Of a DNA stretch of 64,000 bases, positions 1 to 7,764 are shown one piece after another (positions within the stretch are counted from its first letter, which is position 1; each line of letters begins with the position of its first letter). The position numbers and the translations under genes were made by a program. The stretch comes from Providencia hangzhouensis (GTDB lineage: Bacteria; Pseudomonadota; Gammaproteobacteria; Enterobacterales; Enterobacteriaceae), in NCBI RefSeq assembly GCF_029193595.2, contig NZ_CP135052.1, forward strand, positions 1,612,001 to 1,676,000, written 5' to 3'. A model generated the notes under the pieces. That model did no database searches, was not told the DNA's origin, and was given only the letters and a program-made list of their open reading frames with translations.

Positions 1-415
1 CTGTACTTTAGTGGGTAACGACTCCCCAATTATCACACGCATTAAGAATTGGCAGATTGTGCCGAAGTTAGCCGAAGCGACAGCGGAGGCTGGTTTTGAT
101 GGCGCGATTAGCGCCCCTTGGAGTTCTGTCAATAACTGTACGCAGGCACGGAGGACGATTAAAGACAAAGAAACGGTTATTCCCGATATTGTCAGAAAAG
201 CCAAAGAAATTGGCATCACTTTAGACCCCGAAAAAGACCCTTTCATGATCCATTCAATAGCAAGAGGGGCAATTTATACAGAAAACGGTCAAAGCGTGAA
301 GTTTCACGCGAATGGCCATATTCAAAAAATCGTATTTAAGTCAGATAAAGTCAAAAAATCACTGGCTCGGTGTGAACAAGCCATGTCTAGAATTCAATCA
401 CTCATAGGAAATTAA
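1..415 (+). CDS. A: Phage replication endonuclease (P2 gpA family), C-terminal part
   Basis: The reading frame is open to the left edge, so this is the tail of a longer gene; the GTG at position 11 is only an internal codon. The C-terminal stretch KNWQIVPK followed by APWSSVNNCT resembles the end of P2-type gpA proteins, which nick the phage origin and start rolling-circle replication with catalytic tyrosines that would lie outside the window. Its place, just before the accessory spot and the portal/terminase genes, is where P2-like phages carry gene A. It ends one base before the next gene, so translation may be coupled. The family call rests on a short region and on context. Confidence 0.7.
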   Translation, partial: CTLVGNDSPIITRIKNWQIVPKLAEATAEAGFDGAISAPWSSVNNCTQARRTIKDKETVIPDIVRKAKEIGITLDPEKDPFMIHSIARGAIYTENGQSVKFHANGHIQKIVFKSDKVKKSLARCEQAMSRIQSLIGN

Positions 416-416
416 T

Positions 417-1115
417 ATGATGCTAAAAATATTTAACTATAAAATTGATATTACAAATGAATTGCTATTCAGTTTACAAAAAGAACAATTGAATTTTTTG
501 CCGTGGCAAAAGCGTTGGTATCAAAATAGATTTTTGAAAAATAGGTCATTAAAAAAAGCTCGTCAGGTTGGAGCAGATTATTACTTTTTATTTGAAGCTT
601 TACAGGATGCCTGCTTAACAGGCAGAGATAAAATATTTATGGGTAATATTCCAGTAGAATATTTATTAAAACATGCAGGAATAAAAGAATTTAAAGCCGC
701 CAGAAATTATATTTTTAATTTAAGTAATGGTGCACATATTTATGTGTTAAATCATGAGTATTTTAACGATATACCTTTAGGCGGGGTATCTGGTGATGTT
801 TATGTATCAGAGTGGTCATGGATTGAGAATTTACGCGATGTTGTATCGCTAGCTGGGGCATTTTCAGCGCATGATAAATGGCGAGTTACTCTCTACTCCT
901 ATAGGTCAAAATGTGATGTTTCTTCTAATCGCGGTAATTCAATATTGTGTGATTCATTATTAGGCCGTGATTATCATTATGATTTGGTTCAAAACTCAGA
1001 ATATGAATTAGGTAGTCTGTTTAAAATTAATACTAAAAAGTTAAACGATTGGGAATTGATATTCACTAATGAAATAGCTCAAGAAATGATTTTTTGTTGT
1101 TTTAACGATAACTAA
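417..1115 (+). CDS. Terminase-ATPase-like protein of unknown function (prophage accessory gene)
   Basis: This 232-residue protein aligns by eye with residues 150-300 of the large terminase encoded at 3176-4963. The shared pattern includes KARQVGADYYFLFEA against KSRQIGATWYFSFEA, the block ACLTG, and HDKWRVTLYSY against HDRWRITYFST. The Walker A-like loop (residues 48-55) has lost the usual pattern. The Walker B aspartate is a serine in YVSEW (residues 129-133). The whole nuclease domain is missing, so it is probably not a working packaging motor. It has a good ribosome site (AGGAAA) and starts one base after gene A. It is clearly more AT-rich than the phage genes around it. P2 carries its exclusion genes tin and old in this position, so an anti-phage role is possible but unproven. 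Confidence 0.55.
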   Translation: MMLKIFNYKIDITNELLFSLQKEQLNFLPWQKRWYQNRFLKNRSLKKARQVGADYYFLFEALQDACLTGRDKIFMGNIPVEYLLKHAGIKEFKAARNYIFNLSNGAHIYVLNHEYFNDIPLGGVSGDVYVSEWSWIENLRDVVSLAGAFSAHDKWRVTLYSYRSKCDVSSNRGNSILCDSLLGRDYHYDLVQNSEYELGSLFKINTKKLNDWELIFTNEIAQEMIFCCFNDN

Positions 1116-1128
1116 GGGAGTAGAACTA

Positions 1129-1500
1129 ATGGCAAAAACAGCAGCAGAGCGCAAAGCGGAACAGCGTAAACGACAAAAAGACAGTGGCGAAACGAAATTT
1201 GAGCTGATTGTCGATAGTCAAGAATTGGAAATGTTGAAAAATAATTGTGCTATTCGTCGACCAGGGCGGGAGCCTTACGAAATGAATGAGTACATTCAAC
1301 TATTAATTCGCCAAGATACTGCTCGACTAAGTGACAAAATTCACGAGTTATCAAAATCAACCTGTAAAAGATGTGGTGAGCAATTGCCTGTTAGTCAGTG
1401 TTGCTTATCGGGTGCGGCTGATTGTTGGAATACAAACGGCTGGCATGATTTGAAGTTGGATAATATTGCCGTGACATGTCACAAAGCGGATAGTTTATAA
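1129..1500 (+). CDS. Ribbon-helix-helix-like protein with C-terminal zinc-type cysteines
   Basis: The protein has 123 residues. Residues 1-20 are very basic (AERKAEQRKRQK). They are followed by a strand-helix-helix pattern (KFELIVDSQELEMLKNN, then EMNEYIQLLIRQD) typical of ribbon-helix-helix DNA-binding proteins. The C-terminal third has CKRCG and further cysteines plus a tryptophan-rich end, suggesting a zinc knuckle. Similar small proteins are frequent beside gene A in P2-like prophages, by recollection. A ribosome site (GGGAG) precedes the ATG, and the gap to the previous gene is 13 bases. It is likely a DNA-binding accessory regulator; no target is known. Confidence 0.55.
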   Translation: MAKTAAERKAEQRKRQKDSGETKFELIVDSQELEMLKNNCAIRRPGREPYEMNEYIQLLIRQDTARLSDKIHELSKSTCKRCGEQLPVSQCCLSGAADCWNTNGWHDLKLDNIAVTCHKADSL

Positions 1501-1511
1501 ATGAATCACAT

Positions 1512-1559
1512 AACCCTGTAATTCAAAAGAAATTTTAATTATTTCTGATTTACAGGGTT
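1512..1559 (+). terminator. Long hairpin between accessory genes, possible terminator
   Basis: There are perfect 10-base arms AACCCTGTAA (1512-1521) and TTACAGGGTT (1550-1559), with inner arms AGAAAT (1528-1533) and ATTTCT (1541-1546). It separates the gene-A transcription unit from the LexA-controlled gene. Only a short T run follows, so termination efficiency is uncertain. Confidence 0.5.
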
Positions 1560-1581
1560 TCCCAATGACTTTATTTATGTA

Positions 1582-1601
1582 TACTGTACAAATATCCAGT
1601 A
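1582..1601 (+). promoter_or_regulatory. LexA box of the prophage
   Basis: The 20-mer tactgtacaaatatccagta matches the LexA consensus at 17 of 20 positions, with a perfect CTGT half and CCAG in place of ACAG in the other half. It overlaps -10 like hexamers TATACT (1580-1585) and TATACA (1600-1605) and lies 20 bases before the next ATG. This points to SOS control of the small gene downstream. Confidence 0.75.
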
Positions 1602-1620
1602 TACAAATGGGAATTTGAAT

Positions 1621-1842
1621 ATGAGCGATTTATTACAGGAATCGGTAGCGTTTGAGCGCATTAGTGTTATTGCAAAGCTAGGGAGTTTAGAGGGTTGCAA
1701 CCATTATGAGCGTCAAGTTGTACTCACACTGATTACTGAACTTGCAGACGGTGCAAGGGAAGAAATAGCAAAAAAGAGCAATCAAAAAATTAGGCTGCTA
1801 AATAGCAGCCCTGATGTAAATCAGCAATCATGCACCCTTTGA
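1621..1842 (+). CDS. SOS-regulated small phage protein, putative antirepressor (Tum-like position)
   Basis: A 73-residue protein begins at the ATG preceded by GGGAA at a spacing of seven; the upstream TTG at 1615 is less likely. It is predicted mostly helical and has no clear domain. It lies directly behind a LexA box and just before the portal/terminase genes. In phage 186 the LexA-controlled antirepressor gene tum sits in the same region, and Salmonella prophages use LexA-controlled small antirepressors to induce. By position and control it probably helps inactivate the phage repressor after DNA damage. No sequence similarity to Tum is claimed. Its last 15 bases overlap the end of the convergent ogr gene. 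Confidence 0.5.
   Translation: MSDLLQESVAFERISVIAKLGSLEGCNHYERQVVLTLITELADGAREEIAKKSNQKIRLLNSSPDVNQQSCTL
1782..1810 (-). terminator. Terminator of the P-Q-ogr operon, inside the opposing gene
   Basis: GGCTGCTA (1793-1800) pairs with TAGCAGCC (1803-1810). Read on the minus strand, the hairpin is followed by TAATTTTTTGA, a standard U tract. It lies inside the 3' part of the convergent small SOS gene. Confidence 0.65.
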
Positions 1843-2145
1843 GGTTAATAACCCTAGCGCCAGTTGGCGCTGTTCAGGGTTAAATTTCTCAATCATGGAT
1901 TGAATCAAATCATCTGAGTGGGCACTAGGGCTGATTGTGTGACTAAACGTTAGATTTAAAACATAGGTGTGACCGCATTCAACATCATTACAGGCGCAAT
2001 AAAGGTCTGAAATTTCACGATGTTTACGATTCGATTTGCGAATTGTCGCGCGTTGGCCGCAAATGGGGCAGAATATTTTTAATACTCGCACGTTCCAGAC
2101 CTCCGGTTGTTGATAACGTCTTAATTTTACCTTATTTTTAGACAT
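1828..2145 (-). CDS. ogr: Ogr/Delta-type zinc-finger activator of late phage genes
   Basis: The protein has 105 residues. After a short basic start it has FCPICGQRATIRKS, then a CxC-type region ending in the ECGHTY motif. This is the CPxC...C....C zinc-binding layout of the Ogr/Delta family, which activates late promoters of P2-like phages by contacting the RNA polymerase alpha subunit. Its start codon shares one base with the portal stop codon (TAATG), so it is translationally coupled to Q and forms the last gene of the P-Q-ogr unit. In P2 itself ogr lies after gene D near attP, so this location differs. A terminator follows within its 3' overlap with the SOS gene. Confidence 0.8.
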   Translation of the reverse strand: MSKNKVKLRRYQQPEVWNVRVLKIFCPICGQRATIRKSNRKHREISDLYCACNDVECGHTYVLNLTFSHTISPSAHSDDLIQSMIEKFNPEQRQLALGLLTSKGA

Positions 2146-3176
2146 TATTCATTTTCCTTAATGATATTTTGACGAAAATTCAATTTCAAAGACTCATTTC
2201 TACCGATTTCACTATTGACCGCATTCATAAATAAATTTTGTACGGGGATAACTTCATCTTGCCGATAGGCTTCTCTTGCTTTTAAGGGGTCACCTAAGCC
2301 GCCAGAGCCTAAGCCGGGAATGATGCCAGCAAGGCCTGCGGGGAAGCGGTGAGCATTCAAGATATCTTGCGCACTAATACTTTTCACATTGCTAAACTCA
2401 TCGTTTGCAGAGATATCCCCAACGGGAATAAATTTGATGCCGTCAGGGTCACCATTCGGCACACTCACAAACATAGTTTCAAAATTACCAATCCCTTTGC
2501 TTTGGCTGAGTTTTTGGATAATTTGTTCTTCTACTTCGTCGGTCATATTCGGGTCATTACAGTAAATCATCCCGCCCGTGTGTGCCCCGTTATGGTAATA
2601 ACGACGACGAAATATAGTGGCTTCACTGTTTAGTAAAGCTGCATGGATACCGCCAATATAGTCCGGTAAACCGTAGACTTGCTGTTGTGGGTCATACATC
2701 TTGATATAAATGATTTCATCAGGGGTATAAACTAGATGTTCACCTTCTTGTAAAATGACAAAATCACCGTCTTTACGCCTGCGCAAGTAAAGTGAGGGCA
2801 AAACCTCCAGTCCGATGGTTTCGCCCCAACCGTTACGCACTTTTAAAATGGCCACATCACCAAACAAAAAATAATTAAAAACGGCCGCTTTTAGTTGCTC
2901 ATGGGTTAGGCCACCGCCTATATAGTCACTGGTAACCATATTATGACGAGCATAAAGAACGCCCCCATGTTGGCCATTTAAATTCACTAACTGCGCAAGT
3001 GCTTCACGGTCTATTGGGGGTGTCCAATGGTCAAAATCATTGTCATACCAAATATTTTGATAATCAGTATGAGTCGTTAAAATCGGCTCTGGTTTGCCAA
3101 GAACGATGCTAAATGCTTTTTTTGGCGCAGTCGTAGTCTGTGTCATTTGTTTACGAGAATTCCGTTTCTTTTTCAT
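2145..3176 (-). CDS. Q: Phage portal protein (gpQ)
   Basis: The 343 residues are close to the 344 of P2 gpQ. The portal forms the dodecameric DNA gate at the capsid vertex, to which terminase docks and through which DNA enters and leaves. Family-like stretches are PPIDREALAQLVNLNGQHGGVLYARHNM near the start, the YNYFLFGDVA-type region, and the HRFPAGLAGIIPGLGSGGLGDPLKA region near residue 290. The start shares a base with the P stop codon (TAATG) and the end overlaps the ogr start, giving a tight three-gene operon opposed to the rest of the late genes, as in all P2 relatives. Confidence 0.93.
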   Translation of the reverse strand: MKKKRNSRKQMTQTTTAPKKAFSIVLGKPEPILTTHTDYQNIWYDNDFDHWTPPIDREALAQLVNLNGQHGGVLYARHNMVTSDYIGGGLTHEQLKAAVFNYFLFGDVAILKVRNGWGETIGLEVLPSLYLRRRKDGDFVILQEGEHLVYTPDEIIYIKMYDPQQQVYGLPDYIGGIHAALLNSEATIFRRRYYHNGAHTGGMIYCNDPNMTDEVEEQIIQKLSQSKGIGNFETMFVSVPNGDPDGIKFIPVGDISANDEFSNVKSISAQDILNAHRFPAGLAGIIPGLGSGGLGDPLKAREAYRQDEVIPVQNLFMNAVNSEIGRNESLKLNFRQNIIKENE

Positions 3177-4963
3177 TATGCAGCCTTTGGTAATATATAT
3201 TTAGATTTGCGCTTTTTATCCGTGTTAAGCGGCTCTTTAATTACTGCGTGAGACGTTGCCCAGAAAACATCCGCGTGGCCTGTTTCTTGTGTTCTATCTG
3301 CGACGAATGTCATTGCGCCACCTTTACCTGTAGTTGTGTGACGGATGCATAAAAATGACGCGGGGATTTCTTTCTGATCCATATCCCATTCAATGCGTTC
3401 TTCGTCGACAATATCTATCATTTTCATCACAAGTTGCGTTTTCATTTGCAGACTATAAAGAATGGGCTGTGTGATACGTGGCGCAAAATCTTGCACCATT
3501 TCATATACGGATTGACCTATCCCTGTGGTATCAATGCCAATATGTGTGAAACGATATTTCTTGGTTAAGTCTTCAATCAATTTTGCTTGATGTCGCCAGC
3601 TAAACCCTTGCCAATAAAATGTTGCCAATACCCGAAATACTTCGGGTGCCATCATGGGTGGTGCAACGATAACAAATGTTGACGTGTCGCCAGAGCGTGC
3701 AGGGTCATACCCGCCCCACACTTCGCGATTGCCAAATGGGCGCGGGTCGTCGGGTTTATGGTCTTCCCATAAATTCACATCAACACCGCATTTCATTAAG
3801 GTGTCATATTTAAAGACAGACTTACCACTATCAATAAATACGCACATATACAACATGTTGAATGTGTCAGGGTTATATCGTTGTCGTAATTTATCGATAG
3901 ACGCTAAGTTAAAGCCGCCTTTTATCGCATCTTCAAGGGTAATGATATAGCGCCATTGCCCATCGGGGCACTCACGCCCCCCGTCACGCATTTCTTTCTC
4001 ACTTGGAAACTCGACGTTCTTACGTTTAGGGTCATTGCCGCGCCATTCATCCCCCATCCAAAATGGATAAGCTGGATGTGTTTTAGAGCTAGGCGTGGAA
4101 AAATAGGTGATACGCCAGCGGTCATGTGTTGCCATTGCTGATGCAACATCATTTAAGCGTTTAAAATCAGGAACCCAAAAATATTCGTCACAATATAAAT
4201 GACCACTATAAGATTGAGCCGTGTTTTTATTGGTGGATAAGAAGCGCAGCTCTGCGCCATTGCTTAAACGGATGGGATTACCCTTTAGCGATACACCAAA
4301 GAATTGCTCCGCAATATTCACAATATATGACCGGAATACTTCCGCTTGGGGTTTTGACGCAGATAAAAATATCTGTGGGTCACCCGTCAAGCAGGCATTC
4401 TCAAAGGCTTCAAAGGAGAAGTACCACGTTGCCCCGATTTGACGGCTTTTTAATATATTGCGCACTGCCTGCGTGATATTAATGCGCAAATGCTTTTGAT
4501 AACCAAACAGCATTTCATCAGCAAAGCGTTGGAAATCTTCTGGCGTCAGGCTAGAAATGTCATTTTTACGATAGCGTTTCTTTTTCTTCGGTTCGCCATC
4601 TTCATTCATTGCATAATCAGCACCGCCTTGCATATCCGCTGATTGCGATTTTAACGCTGCCATTTTTTCAGCGTGTTTATTCGCTTGCGCCATTAATTTA
4701 ACGTGGCTAGCAATCAAGCGGTCTAACTCATCTAATTCAAGCTCCGTTTTTTTAGTTCGCTCGCTCAATAAAACAATGCGACGGTTAATTGCTTCAATCA
4801 CACTCTCATGACTGAGCATATCTGCCCAATTCCATTTTTCTGCCCAATAGTAAACAATCCGACGATTAGGCAGGCTCAATTCCTCCGCGATTTCCGCTGG
4901 AGTATAGCGTCGCAAATATAACGATTTTGCGACCTGTATTTTTGCATCCGTGTATTTAGCCAT
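3176..4963 (-). CDS. P: Terminase large subunit, ATPase and nuclease (gpP)
   Basis: This protein of 595 residues (P2 gpP has 590) is the motor that pumps DNA into the procapsid and cuts it at cos. Residues 1-50 hold a helix-turn-helix (TPAEIAEELSLPNRRIVYYW). The ATPase has a variant Walker A, SRQIGATW (173-180), Walker B LYCDE (256-260) and the coupling region YFSTP (287-291). The nuclease half carries the acidic motifs GGYDPARSGDTS and GIDTTGIG, and a late aspartate in HADVFW. It is the first gene of the minus-strand operon and diverges from the scaffold gene across 161 bases that must hold both late promoters. Confidence 0.95.
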   Translation of the reverse strand: MAKYTDAKIQVAKSLYLRRYTPAEIAEELSLPNRRIVYYWAEKWNWADMLSHESVIEAINRRIVLLSERTKKTELELDELDRLIASHVKLMAQANKHAEKMAALKSQSADMQGGADYAMNEDGEPKKKKRYRKNDISSLTPEDFQRFADEMLFGYQKHLRINITQAVRNILKSRQIGATWYFSFEAFENACLTGDPQIFLSASKPQAEVFRSYIVNIAEQFFGVSLKGNPIRLSNGAELRFLSTNKNTAQSYSGHLYCDEYFWVPDFKRLNDVASAMATHDRWRITYFSTPSSKTHPAYPFWMGDEWRGNDPKRKNVEFPSEKEMRDGGRECPDGQWRYIITLEDAIKGGFNLASIDKLRQRYNPDTFNMLYMCVFIDSGKSVFKYDTLMKCGVDVNLWEDHKPDDPRPFGNREVWGGYDPARSGDTSTFVIVAPPMMAPEVFRVLATFYWQGFSWRHQAKLIEDLTKKYRFTHIGIDTTGIGQSVYEMVQDFAPRITQPILYSLQMKTQLVMKMIDIVDEERIEWDMDQKEIPASFLCIRHTTTGKGGAMTFVADRTQETGHADVFWATSHAVIKEPLNTDKKRKSKYILPKAA

Positions 4964-5124
4964 AGTAGATGCATTGTGCCCCGACCTTTAAACGCTGGCA
5001 TTAAGCGGCTTTCGGCAAAGCATTTATAACCGAATCGAACTTGTCGCCAGTGAAAAAAATGTGGGCAATACTGAGCACCTAACGAAATGGAAGCAATAAA
5101 CCCAAGGATGGGAGCAACATGTAA
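4964..5124. promoter_or_regulatory. Divergent late promoter region between P and O
   Basis: These 161 bases separate the divergent terminase and scaffold genes, so both late operons must start here. I looked for the P2-type activator site TGT-N12-ACA and found no exact copy. A ribosome site (GGAG) lies before the scaffold ATG. The presence of promoters is inferred from gene layout only. Confidence 0.5.
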
Positions 5125-5907
5125 ATGTCGCAATTGAGAACAACATGGTTATGTATCGCGACTGAGGGTGACACTGTTGATGGTCGTATTATCGAACGCC
5201 AACATTTAATTGAAGCCGCTGAACTTTATGATTACACGCTATGGGCAGCGTTGATTTGGCCTGAGCATAACCACGAAGTTGATCCAGTGGGTGAAGTCCT
5301 TGAAGTCATGCTTGATGAAGATAATAACGGAAACTTGCAACTTTTAGCGATTATCCGCCCATTTGTCAGTTTGCTATTAGCAAATACAGAAGATAAGTGG
5401 CTATTTACCTCGATTGAATTAACGCCAGATGGAAATTTTCGCGGTACGGGAAAACACTATTTAGAAGGTCTGGCTGTTACTAATAGCCCGGCAAGCGTAG
5501 GAACAACTCGGCTACACTTTAGCCGCAACAAATCTAAGGATGGAACCATGTCAGACAAAAAAAACTGGCGCAAAAAATATAATATCGCAGACCCTGCACC
5601 AACACCGGAACCAACACCGGAGCCAACACCTAACCCCGACCTTCAAGAGTTAGCCGAAGCGCTGGCAGCTGCAGAAGATAAAATTGTAGAGCTGGAAGCG
5701 AAGTTAAATGAAACGTCGCAGGAAGTGACTGAAGTTCAAGAAGATATCGAAGTAGTAAAAGAAGTCGTCGATACAAATGAATTTAAACAGTTGCGTGATA
5801 GTTTGCCGGATTTAGTTAAAAATTTCAGCAAACTAGATAAGGTTGTGACTAAAAAACCAAATCCAAATCCTAACGGGGATAAAAACGCTCGTTTTAATTT
5901 TCTGTAA
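5125..5907 (+). CDS. O: Capsid scaffold with internal protease (gpO)
   Basis: The protein has 260 residues. In P2, gpO guides capsid assembly and then cleaves itself and other head proteins with an N-terminal serine protease. Here Asp19 (in DTVDG) and His48 (in WPEHNH) fall at the residue numbers I recall for the P2 catalytic residues, and Ser96 (TSIE) or Ser121 (TNSPAS) could be the nucleophile. A linker with repeated PTPE units (residues 157-170) leads to a long acidic coiled coil (residues 173-225), then a basic C-terminus that probably binds the capsid protein. The major capsid gene follows after 21 bases. Confidence 0.9.
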   Translation: MSQLRTTWLCIATEGDTVDGRIIERQHLIEAAELYDYTLWAALIWPEHNHEVDPVGEVLEVMLDEDNNGNLQLLAIIRPFVSLLLANTEDKWLFTSIELTPDGNFRGTGKHYLEGLAVTNSPASVGTTRLHFSRNKSKDGTMSDKKNWRKKYNIADPAPTPEPTPEPTPNPDLQELAEALAAAEDKIVELEAKLNETSQEVTEVQEDIEVVKEVVDTNEFKQLRDSLPDLVKNFSKLDKVVTKKPNPNPNGDKNARFNFL

Positions 5908-5928
5908 GGATAAAAAGGAAAGGAATCC

Positions 5929-6957
5929 ATGCAATTAAATACTCGTGCAAGGCAGTTTCTAAAAGAATATGAAGCTGGTCTGCGTAAAAGTTATGGGGTT
6001 GACGATACGTCAAAATACTTTGCCATAACTGATCCAAAAGAAACATCATTGCGCAATGCGTTGATGGAGCAATCTGCATTCTTAAACATGATTACATGTG
6101 CTGATGTAGACCAACTCCAAGGGCAAGTCGTATCAGTAGGAAACCCCGGTATTTTTACAGGTCGTAAGCAAGGTGGGCGTTTTATTCGTCAAACTGCGAA
6201 CGATGGTAATGAATATAAACTGGTTGAAACTGATTCCGGTGCAGCACTTGATTGGGCGCTTTTATCTGTATGGGCGAACTCGGGGTCTGAAAATGAGTTT
6301 TTCCAACGCATGCAAGCCTTTACTAATGAAACGTTTGCATTAGATATGATCCGAATCGGTTGGAATGGTACGCATGTAGCAAAATCAACAGATTTTGAAG
6401 CCTATCCGAACGGAGAAGACGTCAATATTGGTTGGCATCAAATCGCAAAAGATTGGGACGGTGGTAAACAGGTAATTACTGACCCAGTCAAATTAGATGA
6501 TAAAGGGGATTATCGGTCATTAGATGCAATGGCATCCGACCTGATTAATACCTGTATTCCGGTGCAATACCGCAGTGACCCACGCTTAGTTGTATTAGTT
6601 GGGCCTGATTTAGTCGCGGCTGAACAATACCGACTTTATCAAGCGGCTGACAAACCAACAGAAAAAATCGCAGCTCAAATGTTGGGAACCACAATTGCGG
6701 GTCGCCCTGCGATTATCCCGCCATTTATGCCGGGCAAACGCATGGTTGTGACATATCTGTCAAACCTGCATATCTACACCCAACGCAATACGCGTCAGCG
6801 TAAAGCGGAGTTTGTAGAAGACCGTAAGCAGTATGAAAACAAATATCTGCGTAATGAAGGATATGCGCTGGAATATCCAGAGTTATATGCCGCTTATGAT
6901 GAAAGCGCGGTCACAATTGGTGAAATTACTGAACCTGCTGAAAAGGTCGGTGAATAA
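5929..6957 (+). CDS. N: Major capsid protein (gpN)
   Basis: The protein has 342 residues (P2 gpN 357) and an HK97-fold-type head subunit sequence. Its N-terminus MQLNTRARQFLKEYEAGLRKSYG is the normal gpN start, followed by KYFAITDPKETSLRNALMEQS. The region GRKQGGRFIR and the C-terminal YLRNEGYALEYPELYAAYDE are also typical. It probably loses its first residues to the gpO protease during maturation, as in P2. It has a strong ribosome site (AAGGAAAGGAA) as expected for a highly expressed structural gene. It lies between scaffold and small terminase in the conserved O-N-M order. Confidence 0.95.
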   Translation: MQLNTRARQFLKEYEAGLRKSYGVDDTSKYFAITDPKETSLRNALMEQSAFLNMITCADVDQLQGQVVSVGNPGIFTGRKQGGRFIRQTANDGNEYKLVETDSGAALDWALLSVWANSGSENEFFQRMQAFTNETFALDMIRIGWNGTHVAKSTDFEAYPNGEDVNIGWHQIAKDWDGGKQVITDPVKLDDKGDYRSLDAMASDLINTCIPVQYRSDPRLVVLVGPDLVAAEQYRLYQAADKPTEKIAAQMLGTTIAGRPAIIPPFMPGKRMVVTYLSNLHIYTQRNTRQRKAEFVEDRKQYENKYLRNEGYALEYPELYAAYDESAVTIGEITEPAEKVGE

Positions 6958-6960
6958 ACC

Positions 6961-7668
6961 ATGCTATCACCTGCTCAACGTCATCGGGCTAGCGTTGAAC
7001 TACGCCAAAAGTTAGAACAGCAACAGGCCGTCACTATCGCAGATGGTGCCAGTATGCACTTACAGGCGAGAGCGATTGAGCAGGATGTCAAAAGACTGCG
7101 TGAGCAACCGACAACAGCTGACCGCGTGGAAATGAAAAAGCGGGAGTTACTCCCCGCTTATCTTCCCACCGCTGAACGCTATTTGTCCGAGGGGGAGGTC
7201 TACCGAAACCCAATTTTTGCTTACTGCACCGTTTGGCTATTTGATGTTGGGGATTTCGACAAGGGATTGGATTGGGCAGATATTGCCATTGAGCAAGGAC
7301 AGCTCACCCCAGACAATTTCCGCAGTAATTTTCCGGCCTTTGTTGCTGACACTATCTTAGCGTGGGCAACATTGGAAAATGAAGCGGGAAACAGTATTGA
7401 GCCTTATTTTTCAAGAACCTTTAAAAATGTCACTGAAAAGTGGCGAGTTCACGAAAAAATCAGGGCTAAATACTACAAATTTGCTGCATTGAATTTGCTA
7501 AGAAGCAATATCAATCAGGATGCGAAAGCCAGCGCCATTGATTGTGTTGATACATTGGAGCAAGCCGCATCCTATATGGAAAAAGCACGACAGCTTAATC
7601 CGAAAGTGGGTGTTGATACGCATTTAAAACGGATCGCTATGCGCATTCGAGCATTAACAGCCGAATAA
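6961..7668 (+). CDS. M: Terminase small subunit (gpM)
   Basis: The protein has 235 residues, close to P2 gpM (247). The small terminase recognises the cos packaging site and hands it to gpP. Family-like segments are LSPAQRHR at the start, VEMKKRELLPAYLPTAERYL near residue 60, the acidic DVGDFDKGLDWADIAIE segment, and the C-terminal YMEKARQLNPKVGVDTHLKR. It starts three bases after the capsid stop codon and ends before an AT-rich insertion that separates it from L. Confidence 0.92.
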   Translation: MLSPAQRHRASVELRQKLEQQQAVTIADGASMHLQARAIEQDVKRLREQPTTADRVEMKKRELLPAYLPTAERYLSEGEVYRNPIFAYCTVWLFDVGDFDKGLDWADIAIEQGQLTPDNFRSNFPAFVADTILAWATLENEAGNSIEPYFSRTFKNVTEKWRVHEKIRAKYYKFAALNLLRSNINQDAKASAIDCVDTLEQAASYMEKARQLNPKVGVDTHLKRIAMRIRALTAE

Positions 7669-7686
7669 AAACGACTACCGCAAGCC

Positions 7687-7750
7687 AATCGGGCGTGGTG
7701 GAGATGATGCAATTTATTGCTTTCAGTCTTGGAAGCCAGTCTGCCCGATT
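7687..7750 (+). repeat. Inverted repeat before the accessory membrane gene
   Basis: AATCGGGC (7687-7694) and GCCCGATT (7743-7750) are perfect 8-base arms around a 48-base loop, followed by TTT. They fill the gap between M and the inserted membrane gene. This may be a weak terminator or a scar of the insertion. Confidence 0.4.
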
Positions 7751-7764
7751 TTTAAGGATAAAAA

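Noticed and set aside
417..1115. The terminase-like gene as the true large terminase
   Set aside because: It lacks the nuclease and ATPase residues, and a complete large terminase is present at 3176-4963.
4964..5124. P2-type Ogr sites TGT-N12-ACA between P and O
   Set aside because: Each TGT was checked; none has ACA at the right distance.
5608..5635. Short direct repeats in the scaffold gene as a CRISPR or mobile repeat
   Set aside because: They encode an in-frame PTPE linker between the protease and the scaffold coil.
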